Source: Microbulbifer sp. MKSA007
GTDB lineage: Bacteria; Pseudomonadota; Gammaproteobacteria; Pseudomonadales; Cellvibrionaceae
Direction of reading: 5' to 3'
Assembly (NCBI GenBank): GCA_032615215.1
Contig: CP128432.1
Span: 40,566 to 104,565, forward strand
DNA: 64,000 nt
The number at the start of each line of letters is the position of its first letter. Within the stretch, counting starts at the first letter, position 1. Shown here in pieces: positions 27,198 to 35,895 of this stretch. A program made the translations under genes and the position numbers. The notes beneath the pieces are model-generated. The model had not been told where the DNA came from. It made no database searches and worked only from the letters and a program-made list of their open reading frames with translations.

Positions 27198-27224
27198 ATC
27201 TATTTCTCCTTAGCCGCCTCACAA

Positions 27225-27548
27225 GAGGCCTGTTTCTATTTTTCTTGCCAAGCAAGCGGGTGAGCTGATGCAATCCAAAAAGACCTGTTTCCCCATCCTG
27301 ACCGAAGGGCAGGTTGTGGTAACTGCAGCTTTTTTGATGGCATCTGCGAGGGCGAAGCCCTTGCTGCAGATCCTCAGACGAAATGACAGAGAAAGATGAA
27401 TGATTGGCTTCTTGCTGAAGGCTGGCATGTGGCCGGTGTGCCGGTCGCTTGCCAGCCGTAAGCCTAGAACCAACATGAGTGAGCTGGTTTGAGAGATCGA
27501 TGTGGGATCAGCCGATCCCGCTGAGATCTTGCAAGCCAGATCTCGCCA
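27225..27548 (-). promoter_or_regulatory. Leader element, copy 3
   Basis: Box at 27225-27249; GGGCGAAGCCC at 27350-27360 within ATCTGC...GCAGAT; the nested GGCTGGCA/TGCCAGCC stem near 27420-27457; and GATCAGCCGATCCC near 27510. Nearly identical to copy 2. Confidence 0.75.
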
Positions 27549-28058
27549 TCTCAATAGAATGAGAACAGCTCCCCACCAAAGCGACTGTTTCAACTGCATT
27601 GGCAATGGTAATGATTGATACAGAAGGGGCGAGCCGCTACGTGTCACGACCTGCAATCATAAGTCCCGACCCACATTAAATGCGAACGGCAGAAGAGCGG
27701 ACATAGCTGTCATTCGCCGTACACTTAGATCCGGCGAAGTCGTGCCAACTGCAGCCAGTAACAACATTCTATCAGGGATTGATTTGTGCGCTATTGACAT
27801 GGTCTGACAGACGAAACTGAGTTTCAGTGTCGGAGAGTCTGTCTAGCCAAAGCTGATGCTCGGCGATTTATGTTAACGCGAGTGCCTTTAACTCCATTGG
27901 TTCTTTTAGGAGAGCCAAAGGAAAGGAACCATTGCGTTTGAATCCAATTGCTTCATAGGCCATTTACAGCTTCTTTTGGAATGATGTGCTGTGCTTCAAA
28001 GCCAAAAAGGCGGCCGCGGAAAATACTCATTGCCTCAACTCCAAATTAAATAAAAAAA
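27549..28058. other. Intergenic region with transposon-end-like and toxin-like remnants
   Basis: 27642-27700 contains TGCAATCAT and CCACATTAAATGCGAA, the same short sites that make up the terminal arrays at 34.4 and 43.2 kb, so a decayed end of that element may lie here. The rest holds the toxin remnant listed next. Confidence 0.45.
27868..28030 (-). pseudogene. Possible HNH/AHH-type toxin remnant
   Basis: Behind a GGAG-type site, the ATG at 28030 opens a 25-codon frame MSIFRGRLFGFEAQHIIPKE ending at 27953. The next frame continues YEAIGFKRNGSFPLALLKEP to a stop at 27868. The QHIIPKEA and NGSFPL elements recall His-Ile-Pro nuclease toxin C-termini, and the adjacent gene looks like an Imm11 immunity protein. 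Short and degenerate; weak evidence. Confidence 0.3.
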
Positions 28059-28721
28059 TCAAACAATACGGGCTTTAGAAAAGCGAAAATCAATTTTCGG
28101 ATAAGCCTTCACAATAGCGTCATGCAGCTGTCCGCTCATAAAAATCTTGGAGCGTAGCAAAGGCTCAATCCAAAGGTCCGCACCTTGTAGCGCGTCTCCT
28201 GAAACTGCGATATCTCCGTCTTGAGGACCAATCGCAACACGCCATCTGTGAAACCCTGTTTCTGGATTTCGAGCGGTTGCTTTTACGCCATTGCTCTCTT
28301 CATGCAGGAAGCAATGTTTTTGTGAGCCCCAGTTGATAAAGTAAAACGGGCCAGGAAACTGCGTGGTCTTGTCAGCTTCATAGATGGGAAACTCAACCAG
28401 TTCTCCTCCACCCATATCAAAGCGCTTGAGGATCTCTGCAAACTCTCCTTTAGCGCAGTAGAAGCCACAGAGTGCAAAAATATCTTGGACCCGGCTCCAC
28501 CGCTTCGTGTTGAACACATAAGCAGCCTCTAAAAACTCCTCACGTTTTAATTTCTCACCGCGTGCGCAGCGAATATAGTTATCAGCTTGATCCTCAGGTG
28601 TTGCGCCAAACTCAAACTTCGGAGGTGCCCAGTCGTGGCCGTAGTATTTTTCGCGGATGCCCGGTTTGTTGAAGAGGGAGATATTGCTTCCCACACCACT
28701 GACCCAAATTTCATCATTCAT
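28059..28721 (-). CDS. Imm11-family (DUF1629) immunity-like protein
   Basis: A 220-residue protein. The C-terminal pattern GADLWIEPLLRSKIFMSG followed by a helix and DFRFSKA, and the central YFINWGSQKHCFLHEES, match the Imm11 family that neutralises polymorphic toxins. No full toxin is adjacent, only a possible remnant downstream, so it may be an orphan immunity gene protecting the host from other strains. Confidence 0.65.
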   Translation of the reverse strand: MNDEIWVSGVGSNISLFNKPGIREKYYGHDWAPPKFEFGATPEDQADNYIRCARGEKLKREEFLEAAYVFNTKRWSRVQDIFALCGFYCAKGEFAEILKRFDMGGGELVEFPIYEADKTTQFPGPFYFINWGSQKHCFLHEESNGVKATARNPETGFHRWRVAIGPQDGDIAVSGDALQGADLWIEPLLRSKIFMSGQLHDAIVKAYPKIDFRFSKARIV

Positions 28722-29256
28722 TAGATATCTCCAGAATTTATAATGCTTTCACAAGCCACTTAAGAAGCTGTGCTTTCTGCGGTGTGCCCGTCATCAAGGA
28801 TAGCTGGACAAAACTAGTTCTCGAGTAATGGAGTACCTGACTCTGCTGCGTTTGACGTTCAACGGTTCCTACCCACCGCAGATTACCTACTTAAAGCTGT
28901 AGATCCACTCTTTTGATGACTTTGCACTCATGTAGTGAGCGGCTATTCTGGGTCACCTCAGGTATAAATTGGCTGTCTGCCGAGTGACCGCTATGGGCTC
29001 TTCGGTATGAAACTTTATTACTCAAAAAACAGTTGCCGGGAGAGCCTGCACTGCGACCAGTATGTAACTCTATTTTTTGATAGGTCACTCGTATCGGCAG
29101 TTTTCTGCTGATTGGAGTGTTCGTCAGTATGATAGTTTATTACTCTCCCACACCAAAGCAAACATGAAAGGCGCGTTAGCGCGCCTTACCGCTAATGACA
29201 TAAGAAAGGAAGGAAGAATTTGGCGTGAGAGCTGGATAGCTAACAAGGCACTTCGG
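28722..29256. other. Intergenic region
   Basis: No convincing gene. The only notable structure is GGCGCG-TTAG-CGCGCC at 29168-29187, a hairpin just downstream of the XRE gene that probably ends its transcript. The 65-codon minus frame at 28891-29088 has atypical composition and no ribosome site. Confidence 0.4.
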
Positions 29257-29706
29257 CTAAGGGCGGTCGCCACTCACGATAACGGCACTGTCGATCACAT
29301 CCAGATTGTCTTCATAGGTCTGGAGAATGTCAGGAAAGTTGTCGATGAGAAACCCAATGGCTTTTCTGCGTGTTTCTTGTGTCAGGTAGATCCCAAGAGC
29401 AAAGGCACGAGCTTCAATGATCGGACTTAAGGTTTCGAACTTCTCTATCACCTCTTGGGCCGGTGGAAGGTATTTAGGGGCGTTCGGAACACCCATGATC
29501 CAAGCATGATTGACCTTAAAAAATTCAGCAAAATGCATCAGCAGATCAAACGGCGGTGTAAAGTCACCCCACTCATATTGGCTCAATCTGGAGACAGAGA
29601 AGCTAAACAGCTCACCCATCTGAGGTTGAGTGAGCTTGCGTTCTTCTCGAAGTTCTTTGATGCGGCGACCGATAACGTCTGCCCGTCTGCTCTCGATCAA
29701 AATCAA
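29257..29706 (-). CDS. XRE-family transcriptional regulator
   Basis: A 149-residue protein. The helix-turn-helix lies at residues about 12-65 (IGRRIKELREERKLTQPQMGELFSFSVSRLSQYEWG). A helical C-terminal half may dimerise. Probably a local repressor; operator not identified. Confidence 0.85.
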   Translation of the reverse strand: MILIESRRADVIGRRIKELREERKLTQPQMGELFSFSVSRLSQYEWGDFTPPFDLLMHFAEFFKVNHAWIMGVPNAPKYLPPAQEVIEKFETLSPIIEARAFALGIYLTQETRRKAIGFLIDNFPDILQTYEDNLDVIDSAVIVSGDRP

Positions 29707-29877
29707 CCTCTAACTGAGCTGCCATGCTGTGATGACGCTCAGCGGGCATTGCAAGACATGATAACAATTTTAAGTTGTTTATATGCAATATATGTTGTCT
29801 GCAACTATATGTAAGGCTGGCTTTTATCTTCTTTGGTCTACGGTTGAAAAATCATGCCGATTTTCAGAAGAAGACAC

Positions 29878-30324
29878 CTATTGATGAGGATTTTTATCCA
29901 ACACGCTTGGTTTCTTCAGCTTAGGGGTTTGAGGCCAATCTGGGGGCCGGTGGCCCGCTAAATAAGCTCTGGCAAGTCGAGAAACCATCTCTGTGACTTC
30001 AGTTCGGCCATTTTCCAAATTAGACATAGTTGAACGTATCGAGCCGCTGTCTTTGAACCCTAACAGCGGCCCGAACTGCTCAGCTGTAAAGAAAAAGCAT
30101 TTTTTTCGCGCTTCTCTGATGAGCTCGCCGGTCATCGGCCTGTACTGTGCAGTCTTCTCATACTCCTCTAACGCGGTACGTAGCTCATGACGATCTGCCA
30201 CCGTTGGGAGTATGGTTTCTATAACCTCTTTAATCTCAGATGGGGTGTAGCCAAGCTTTTTGCGGGTCACTCTGGCTGTTCGATCAATAATATCTGGGTC
30301 TATTTTCATGTGTTTGGATGCCAA
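29878..30324 (-). CDS. XRE-like DNA-binding protein
   Basis: A 148-residue basic protein. Residues 65-120 form a helix-turn-helix-like region (MTGELIREARKKCFFFTAEQFGPLLGF, then MSNLENGRTEVTEMVSRLARAYL). The N-terminal 60 residues have no known fold. The upstream region is rich in ATGTT/AACAT elements that could be operators (30340-30400). Confidence 0.7.
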   Translation of the reverse strand: MASKHMKIDPDIIDRTARVTRKKLGYTPSEIKEVIETILPTVADRHELRTALEEYEKTAQYRPMTGELIREARKKCFFFTAEQFGPLLGFKDSGSIRSTMSNLENGRTEVTEMVSRLARAYLAGHRPPDWPQTPKLKKPSVLDKNPHQ

Positions 30325-30540
30325 AATCTCATCTCGAAAAATGTTTTGATATTTAAAACAATGTTCAATCTCATGTTGTAAATATCACAACAACAATCAT
30401 AGCGCTATTTGTTGCTTACATAAGTCTCAGGATGTTCCGGTATAATGATGTTTGTAATGTTAGTGCCGCGTTGGAATAACAAAGTTTGTAATCTTCTCCG
30501 CAGCACTACAATCCAAGTTGCGTATAAGGATACGTCTCGG

Positions 30541-30924
30541 TCACTCTTCACCATCCTCATAAGTGACTACTCGCGCTGAAATCTTGCGTAGCTTTAGCTC
30601 TTCAACAAAGGCATTGCAGCCTGCCTCATAAACGCAGCTGGACTTGTAGGGCAGACCTAGAAGCAATGACACCTTCCAGCCTCCGCAAATCATAGCCTCT
30701 CCTACTCCCTTTACCTTCAAAAGGCGCACAAATGGGGCGTTGAGGTCATCAAACACGACATAAGCACCACCTTCAGAAAAGTAGTCGCCGTTTTCTTCGA
30801 CAAAAACATTCGTTGCCTCCAAGGAAGCATCCCACGCAGCGTCCAGCGCTTCAGAAAATGAGATTACATCCTTGCGGCTCATCGTGTTCTGTTTGGTTGG
30901 AAAAGTTAAGATCGTTGCACTCAT
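30541..30924 (-). CDS. Hypothetical leading-region protein
   Basis: A 127-residue protein with a central segment GGAYVVFDDLNAPFVRLLKV and a cysteine-containing C-terminus. No family recognised. It starts 40 bases after the box of leader copy 4. Confidence 0.65.
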   Translation of the reverse strand: MSATILTFPTKQNTMSRKDVISFSEALDAAWDASLEATNVFVEENGDYFSEGGAYVVFDDLNAPFVRLLKVKGVGEAMICGGWKVSLLLGLPYKSSCVYEAGCNAFVEELKLRKISARVVTYEDGEE

Positions 30925-30964
30925 GTCCGGCTCTCCTGACCTGGTAAGTGAGCAGCCTCAATGT

Positions 30965-31120
30965 GAGGCCCGCCTTCACTTTCCTTGTCATTTGGAGCCG
31001 ATCAGTTTGATCAAGGTCAGGGCGACCGAAGGGGACCGGCTGCACGAAGCGCAGCGTAGGAAGCTGGTCGCTCTGCCTGCTTGCAGGTCGCCTTGAACAA
31101 ACTGAGCGGGGACTTAGTTA
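30965..31120 (-). promoter_or_regulatory. Leader element, copy 4 (left part)
   Basis: Box GAGGCCCGCCTTCACTTTCCTTGTC (30965-30989), then GGTCAGGGCGACCGAAGGGGACC and an AGCTGGTCGC/GCTTGCAGGTCGCC region. The AAACAAACTGAGCGGGG end is followed directly by the GH16 gene. A typical right end of the element reappears after that gene at 32035-32090. Confidence 0.6.
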
Positions 31121-31235
31121 TTGACTAACTGTGCTGCTTTACGCGGTCGTAACTCTGCCTCGTAAGATCCAATGCAGCAGTCATGCCCTCGCGCTACGAT
31201 ATCTCATCAATCATACAGATGCCGAGGATGAGATT

Positions 31236-32030
31236 ATGGATGCCAGAAGTGACTTACTTGAAACCATTGATCCTGGACCTTGGATCACGAAGAATTTTGC
31301 TTTTGCCGATGGTCCGGACGTGGATCGTTCTGTCTGGACAAGCCCAATTTGGCACAAAGGATACAACCCCTCATTTCTAGGGCGAACGGCCCTGAGGAAC
31401 CCAACAGATTTTACCGGTGAAATCGGTTGCACGCCTGTAAAGAATGGTCACGCTCAGCTCAGACTGAGTACGTTTGACCCGCGATCCCCTGACCATTCGG
31501 CATTGCTTGGCACCCAGATCAGTACAATCGAGAAATGGGGATTGAGCAGCTATGCAAAAGTGGCCTTCCATGCACGCGTTATATGCCCGACTTCGATGCC
31601 CAAAGGTGCTGTTGCCGCCTTGTTTGCCTATAACCTCCTCAATCAGAGCAAAGATCAGAGAGATGAAATAGATTTTGAGCTGATCTCAAAATACTGGAAC
31701 AACCCTGCACCCCAGATCAACACGAATGTTTTTTATGACAGCGCTCAAGGTGCAGCTGAGCAAAACACCATTGCCCAAGTGTTCGGGAATCCTATCGATC
31801 TGCATATCATCTGGTCACCCAATGGCATCAACTGGCTAGTCAATGGAGTTACAGTTCGAAGATCCTCACAAGCTCCTCAATCCGACATGAGCCTTACTCT
31901 CAACTTCTGGGCTCCAAGTGCAACTGGCTGGACCTGGGCCTATGACGCCGATTTGCAGCCTTCAAACGCGCCTGGACAGACCTGGACGTTTCAAGTCGCT
32001 ACTGCATCTGTCTCATACGTCACCTTATGA
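31236..32030 (+). CDS. Glycoside hydrolase family 16-like beta-glucanase
   Basis: 264 residues from the ATG at 31236, which has a GAGGA site upstream (the frame opens at 31131). The motif DEIDFELI is the GH16 catalytic signature (E-x-D-x-x-E), followed by a beta-sandwich region ending in Trp-rich WAPSATGWTWAYDADLQ. The family cleaves beta-1,3/1,4-glucans or galactans. No signal peptide is visible, odd for this family. It is on the plus strand and appears inserted into a leader element, so it is likely recent cargo. Confidence 0.8.
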   Translation: MDARSDLLETIDPGPWITKNFAFADGPDVDRSVWTSPIWHKGYNPSFLGRTALRNPTDFTGEIGCTPVKNGHAQLRLSTFDPRSPDHSALLGTQISTIEKWGLSSYAKVAFHARVICPTSMPKGAVAALFAYNLLNQSKDQRDEIDFELISKYWNNPAPQINTNVFYDSAQGAAEQNTIAQVFGNPIDLHIIWSPNGINWLVNGVTVRRSSQAPQSDMSLTLNFWAPSATGWTWAYDADLQPSNAPGQTWTFQVATASVSYVTL

Positions 32031-32034
32031 ACGG

Positions 32035-32090
32035 AGTGAGTGCGATGTGGGATCTGGCAGATCCCGCTGAGCACCGGCCACTTGTTCAAA
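32035..32090 (-). repeat. Leader element, copy 4 (right part)
   Basis: GATGTGGGATCTGGCAGATCCCGCTGAG resembles the distal end of leader copies 1 and 3 (GATGTGGGATCAGCCGATCCC). It lies just after the GH16 gene, as if that gene split the element. Confidence 0.5.
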
Positions 32091-32107
32091 TCGTTTCACA
32101 AGTTACA

Positions 32108-32134
32108 AGAAGGCGAGGGCTCCCCTCGCCTTCT
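32108..32134. terminator. Bidirectional intrinsic terminator
   Basis: GAAGGCGAGGG pairs with CCCTCGCCTTC, followed by TCTTTTC on the plus strand. It separates the plus-strand GH16 gene from the convergent minus-strand operon. Confidence 0.8.
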
Positions 32135-32138
32135 CTTT

Positions 32139-32729
32139 TCAATCCTCATTGAGAAACGCGACAAGCTTTTCCATTTTATCAAGTGACAAGCTCCGGATCT
32201 CGATTTCGCAATATTCGCTATCTGCTCTGACCTCAATCGACCCGATGGCTTGAGGGTCAAACTTGCGTATGGCTTTTGTCAGCTTGTATCTGCCAAACGT
32301 GTTGACTTCAGCCTCCATGGGCGCAGCTCGCTTTATTGTCTCAGCAATCTTCCGTTTTTTGCGCTCGTGTTCTGCGACTTCGGCCAACGCTTTATAGGCT
32401 CGGGGTAGTGCAGGCGTGACGATATCGCGGTTGATTTGAGTAAGGACTTGCTGAGTTTGTGTTCTAAATCGTCCTGGCGCAAAGGTCCGCCGCAACTCAA
32501 CATTCTCATCGGGCATGGCATGCGGTTTCAGGTCTCGCCAGTACTGGCTATCTCCCAAATCCTGACGCAAGTTGGCCGTCACAACTATCCGTCTTTTGCT
32601 TGAAAAAAACCTGATGACCAAAGCTCCCACCTGAGATTCAACGGTAACAAGGTGATCTTGGGAGAGGATCTTACCCTCTCCCTCGAAAAGCAGCTTGGCA
32701 ACTGGCATTACTGTTTCAGAAAGCGTCAC
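32139..32729 (-). CDS. Hypothetical protein coupled to the DnaJ-like gene
   Basis: A 196-residue basic protein with a charged central helix (YKALAEVAEHERKKRKIAETI) and a beta-rich C-terminus. No family recognised. Its start overlaps the stop of the DnaJ-domain gene (ATGA-type), so the two probably act together. Confidence 0.7.
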   Translation of the reverse strand: MTLSETVMPVAKLLFEGEGKILSQDHLVTVESQVGALVIRFFSSKRRIVVTANLRQDLGDSQYWRDLKPHAMPDENVELRRTFAPGRFRTQTQQVLTQINRDIVTPALPRAYKALAEVAEHERKKRKIAETIKRAAPMEAEVNTFGRYKLTKAIRKFDPQAIGSIEVRADSEYCEIEIRSLSLDKMEKLVAFLNED

Positions 32730-33238
32730 GCTGCAGCCTCAAGAGATGCATAACCAAAGTGCGTTTTGGATGGACGAACGCTGCCATGACGCTCGCGGAT
32801 CTGGTCCATTGAATACCGGCCACGGCTGCTAGAACACCAAGCTGCAGGGCGGTAGTTCCACTTCTTCTTTTTGGATGCATACTTGAAACCGGCTGCTTTC
32901 AGGGCGTCTTTGTGTTGCTTGGTGTTACCGCTCACCCAGATCCACGAACCGCAAATTTCAATCTCCAAACCATCCAGATTGATAATCGCGTTCAATGCGG
33001 TGTTGAGTTCTTCTCCGTAGTTGCTGTTTGTAGCCTCTTCAGTTTCGGTGCTGGTGGCATTCTTAAGAGCATCATAAGCAGCGTTTACGAGCTTCATCAT
33101 CTCATCACCTGCAGCGCTGGTGTCTGGGTTCAGATCTGGGTGGTACTTTTTGGCCGTTGCCTTATAAGCCGCTTTGATTTCGTCCTGGCTAGCACCTGAA
33201 GACAAGCCGAGGATTGAGAGGGCGTCTGAGATAATCAT
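32726..33238 (-). CDS. DnaJ-domain protein
   Basis: 170 residues from the ATG at 33238; the frame runs upstream into leader repeat copy 5 but that part is not coding. A J-domain occupies residues 5-60 with the essential HPD motif (KKYHPDLNPDT). The C-terminal region ends in a module (AAGFKYASKKKKWNYRP) resembling plasmid proteins with ssDNA- or primase-associated domains. It probably recruits DnaK to a plasmid partner. Confidence 0.85.
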   Translation of the reverse strand: MIISDALSILGLSSGASQDEIKAAYKATAKKYHPDLNPDTSAAGDEMMKLVNAAYDALKNATSTETEEATNSNYGEELNTALNAIINLDGLEIEICGSWIWVSGNTKQHKDALKAAGFKYASKKKKWNYRPAAWCSSSRGRYSMDQIRERHGSVRPSKTHFGYASLEAAA

Positions 33239-33255
33239 GTGTTTTGCTCCCGCTT

Positions 33256-33502
33256 GAGGTCCGTTTCTTTCTTCTTGTCGAAGACAGCGGGGGGAGCGGT
33301 GCAAGGATCGGAAGGCCGGAGGGGTATCACCCACTTGAGCGCATGAGCGCGAAAGCCGACCTGCAGCTGCAGGTCGAGTCCTGCACGCAGGTTTGCGGTG
33401 CCGGTCTGCCGGCACAAGCAAAGCTAAGGAAGGATGGGGAGACCGGCCTGGAGACCGCGAAGCGGCTTTAGTCCTTGCTCCAGCGATGGGGCGAAGCCCC
33501 TA
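33256..33502 (-). promoter_or_regulatory. Leader element, copy 5
   Basis: Box at 33256-33279, 17 bases before the DnaJ-like ATG. It contains CTGCAGCTGCAG, a GCCGG..CCGGC stem, and the mini-hairpins CCGCGAAGCGG (33456-33466) and GGGGCGAAGCCCC (33488-33500). The roughly 240-bp block is nearly identical, in direct orientation, to copy 8 at 52295-52533. Confidence 0.8.
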
Positions 33503-33643
33503 AGCTGATTTCCAGATACAGAGTGAGTTCTGAAACTGCACGATTACGGCGCCCCTAATCCCTTATTTATCGGGGGCTATAAGTACCAGCTGCTAAGATT
33601 ATTATTGATGTCTCAGCCGTAATATTCAAACAGGAGGTAATCA

Positions 33644-33982
33644 GTGAGTTTCATTAAGACAATTGTACCCATCATCTGCGCTTTTTTTCTTGTAGCAAGC
33701 CCCACACTGGCAGACGGCGAGAAAGCGCCAGAAGATAAAACTACAAAGCGAAACATCAACAAACAGATACAGTTTTGGGATGACTTCATCCAAGGTTTGA
33801 AACGTGATCGAGATTCTCAGGGTAACGTAACCTATGGACAGTGTATGGCTCGTGCAGAGAAAAAAGAATTGAATGCCAACAAAGTGCACAAGATGGCGTC
33901 AGAATCCGAAAACTGCTATGAAGAAGAAGACCGTGCAAGGCAATGGTGTGGCGACGCTTGGGATCGTATTCGTCTTCCATAA
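33644..33982 (+). CDS. Small secreted protein with coiled-coil
   Basis: A 112-residue protein starting at a GTG with a strong AGGAGGT site at 33632-33638. The signal peptide (IVPIICAFFLVASPTLA) precedes a charged helical mature part with three cysteines (YGQCMARAEKK; ENCYEEEDRARQWC). No family recognised; periplasmic. Confidence 0.75.
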   Translation: MSFIKTIVPIICAFFLVASPTLADGEKAPEDKTTKRNINKQIQFWDDFIQGLKRDRDSQGNVTYGQCMARAEKKELNANKVHKMASESENCYEEEDRARQWCGDAWDRIRLP

Positions 33983-34206
33983 AGTCTTGGGATTGATGTA
34001 CTATATGTAACTAGTGCCTCATCGCTACGGCAAAAATGCCGTAGCAGCCCGCCAACAGTGCAGAGCTTCAGCAACTTCAAGAGCCATCATGTTACCGCTT
34101 TCAACTCTCTGATCAATCGAACCGCGAATTAATATCTAAATTTTCTTCACGATATGATCATGCGGCACTGATGTATTCGGCCCATTGAACATTATGGTTT
34201 CATAGC
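33983..34206. other. Intergenic region with one hairpin
   Basis: GCTACGGCA (34024-34032) pairs with TGCCGTAGC (34037-34045). There is no T tract. Otherwise I see nothing coding. Confidence 0.4.
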
Positions 34207-34351
34207 TGTAGGGACTTGAGATCATAATGTGGCGGGCTTGAGATCATCGCGATTTTGGGCTCAGATTATTTGAGACTGTAAATCCAGCTGGGCTCAAATT
34301 AAGTGAGAACGAGCGCACATTATGTGAGATAGGCTCACATTCCTGAGACTG
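34207..34351. repeat. TGAGA-type binding-site array, copy A
   Basis: Starts TGTAGGGACTTGAGATCA and contains six related units (CTTGAGATC, GGCTCAGATTATTTGAGAC, GGCTCAAATTAAGTGAGAA, CACATTATGTGAGA, GGCTCACATTCCTGAGACTG). The same 145-bp array is at 59759-59903 in the same orientation. It looks like a transposon end with multiple transposase sites. Confidence 0.75.
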
Positions 34352-34359
34352 GACATAGC

Positions 34360-34535
34360 TGTGGCGGATTGCACTTATCCGGCGCATGAATTGCAATCAT
34401 CCTGATTTCTCGCTCGAATTATCTGCGTCTATCTGAGGGGCTAAACTCACATTAAATGCGAATGAAATCACATTGTTTACGTCGCGATTGCAATCATCCG
34501 GCTCAAATCACTTTATTTGCGAATAGCAAAATAGG
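34360..34535 (+). repeat. Left terminal array of the T6SS island
   Basis: Contains repeated short sites: TTGCACTTATCC, ATTGCAATCATCC (twice), CTCGAATTATCTGCG, CTCACATTAAATGCGAATG, AATCACATTGTTTACG and AATCACTTTATTTGCGAATAG. The same sites, in the same order, occur inverted at 43145-43320. Confidence 0.75.
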
Positions 34536-34869
34536 TTTCCCATCAGCGACTTGTGTAGCTCCGTAGCTTCAGTATCCATGCCAGCTTCGCAAACCATCAT
34601 GCGAAGGTGTCCAGAAACCCATCTGCTTTACTTGAGGGCATACGATGATTTCCATACAGGATAAGTAGACTAATTTTATCAGCAAATTCAGTGCAAGTTT
34701 TTGAGTAATCTGCCTGTCTTGGAAACCTTCGTTTCCTAAACGGGCTTAGATCAGCTTCAATAAAAACTCATTGCTCAGATCGGCTCTTTTATCAATGGCC
34801 AGAGGATCGAATGCACCGAACTGCGAGGAACCTGTGCCTGATCATACTGCACCAATTTGCCATGAAGCT
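34536..34869. other. Intergenic region inside the island
   Basis: About 330 bases after the left array, AT-rich, with no gene I can support. A short plus-strand frame at 34771-34977 overlaps the next gene on the other strand and lacks a ribosome site. Confidence 0.4.
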
Positions 34870-35283
34870 TTAACGCCGAGAGTAACACCCAGGCTCCCCC
34901 GGAGACTGCCCGAGCTTCAACACGCTCGCAAGGTCAGGTTCAGGCAAGAACTTTGGGTTGGTCATTTGAGCAGCTAAGTTTGAGACTGCAGATTCCAGAT
35001 CAAGACTTTCAATGGATTGCCACGCTTTTAATACGCTTTCCCAAGTTGCGCCCTCACACCATGAAAGAGCCATGGCAGCTACCGGCGTCCATCCTGCCCC
35101 GTCTCCAATCATGGACCAGTTCTTTGCCGGGAAGTTCTCCAAAAATGTCAAGTAAGTTAGATTGGCACCATCTTCGAGCGGGTGTATTTCCGCACCACCC
35201 AACTCAACCTTCAGATGCCAACTCTCAAGTTCAATGTGCAACCCTATCCATGCTTCGATAGCAGAAATTGAATGTTCATTCAT
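34870..35283 (-). CDS. Hypothetical protein at the end of the T6SS cluster
   Basis: A 137-residue acidic soluble protein rich in Trp and Leu (IEAWIGLHIELESWHLKVELGG). No family recognised. It is last in the minus-strand T6SS cluster, a position typical of immunity genes, so an additional or orphan immunity role is possible. Confidence 0.6.
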   Translation of the reverse strand: MNEHSISAIEAWIGLHIELESWHLKVELGGAEIHPLEDGANLTYLTFLENFPAKNWSMIGDGAGWTPVAAMALSWCEGATWESVLKAWQSIESLDLESAVSNLAAQMTNPKFLPEPDLASVLKLGQSPGEPGCYSRR

Positions 35284-35312
35284 TGCTTTTTGAATACAAA
35301 GACTTTTCTATT

Positions 35313-35492
35313 TTACGGATACTGATGAATGACTCCATCGTCATCTACCCAACCACCCTGATTAATCTTATAAAGTAAGTGATCAGATGGAAGAGGCAAA
35401 TAAAGGCGCTCACAAATTTCAATATCACTTAATTTAGAGAGATCTTCAGATAATAGTTCTCGATCAATTTTAAAGAAAAATACTTCTATCAT
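35313..35492 (-). CDS. Small acidic protein, possible immunity component
   Basis: A 59-codon gene from the ATG at 35492: MIEVFFFKIDRELLSEDLSK, then an acidic body ending GGWVDDDGVIHQYP. Acidic, soluble and AT-rich like its neighbour. It lies just downstream of the 116-residue gene, behind the effector gene. No family recognised. Confidence 0.5.
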   Translation of the reverse strand: MIEVFFFKIDRELLSEDLSKLSDIEICERLYLPLPSDHLLYKINQGGWVDDDGVIHQYP

Positions 35493-35524
35493 CCCATATA
35501 GTAGGCCCTCGTTTGAGAACTTTT

Positions 35525-35875
35525 CTAAAAAGATTTTAAGAAGTAAGATACTAATCTAGGATGTGAGTTCATCGAAATACTTTTCAGAAATTTTTCACCT
35601 TTTGAAGGGTTGTAACTTCGAAATCTCTGCAAGATGATACTAAATTCCTCTGGGTTTAATTCGTCTAATCTTACTGTAAATTCATAATCTTCTTCAATTT
35701 TTGGAACTACGATAGATTGATCTTCTCTCTCCACGATAAAAGAGTTTTGGATCAACTCCTTTACATCAGAGAAATTGAAGTCAATCTTCATCAGTTCTTG
35801 TTCAACTAGAAGATTAATGTACATCTCATGTTCATCAAAAACATCGAGGCCATATTTTTCCAATAACTGACTCAT
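35525..35875 (-). CDS. Candidate immunity protein for the nuclease effector
   Basis: A 116-residue acidic protein (IVVPKIEEDYEFTVRLDELN), lower in GC than the plasmid average. It is located 20 bases after the effector gene in the same orientation. Order, size and charge fit an immunity protein to a basic nuclease toxin. No family recognised. Confidence 0.6.
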   Translation of the reverse strand: MSQLLEKYGLDVFDEHEMYINLLVEQELMKIDFNFSDVKELIQNSFIVEREDQSIVVPKIEEDYEFTVRLDELNPEEFSIILQRFRSYNPSKGEKFLKSISMNSHPRLVSYFLKSF

Positions 35876-35895
35876 TTATTTGCCCTTTAAAATAC

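Noticed and set aside
22336..27656. Short frames within the leader elements (for example around 22451-22802 and 27219-27656)
   Set aside because: They translate the structured repeats; related frames recur in each copy (e.g. GLRLASDRRTGHMPAFSK) without ribosome sites, as expected from conserved DNA rather than protein.
28891..29088. 65-codon minus-strand frame in the gap before the XRE gene
   Set aside because: No ribosome site, no recognisable domain and atypical composition.
33239..33421. N-terminal extension of the DnaJ-like gene
   Set aside because: It is translated leader repeat, also present at 52.3 kb before an unrelated gene; the J-domain start is at 33238.
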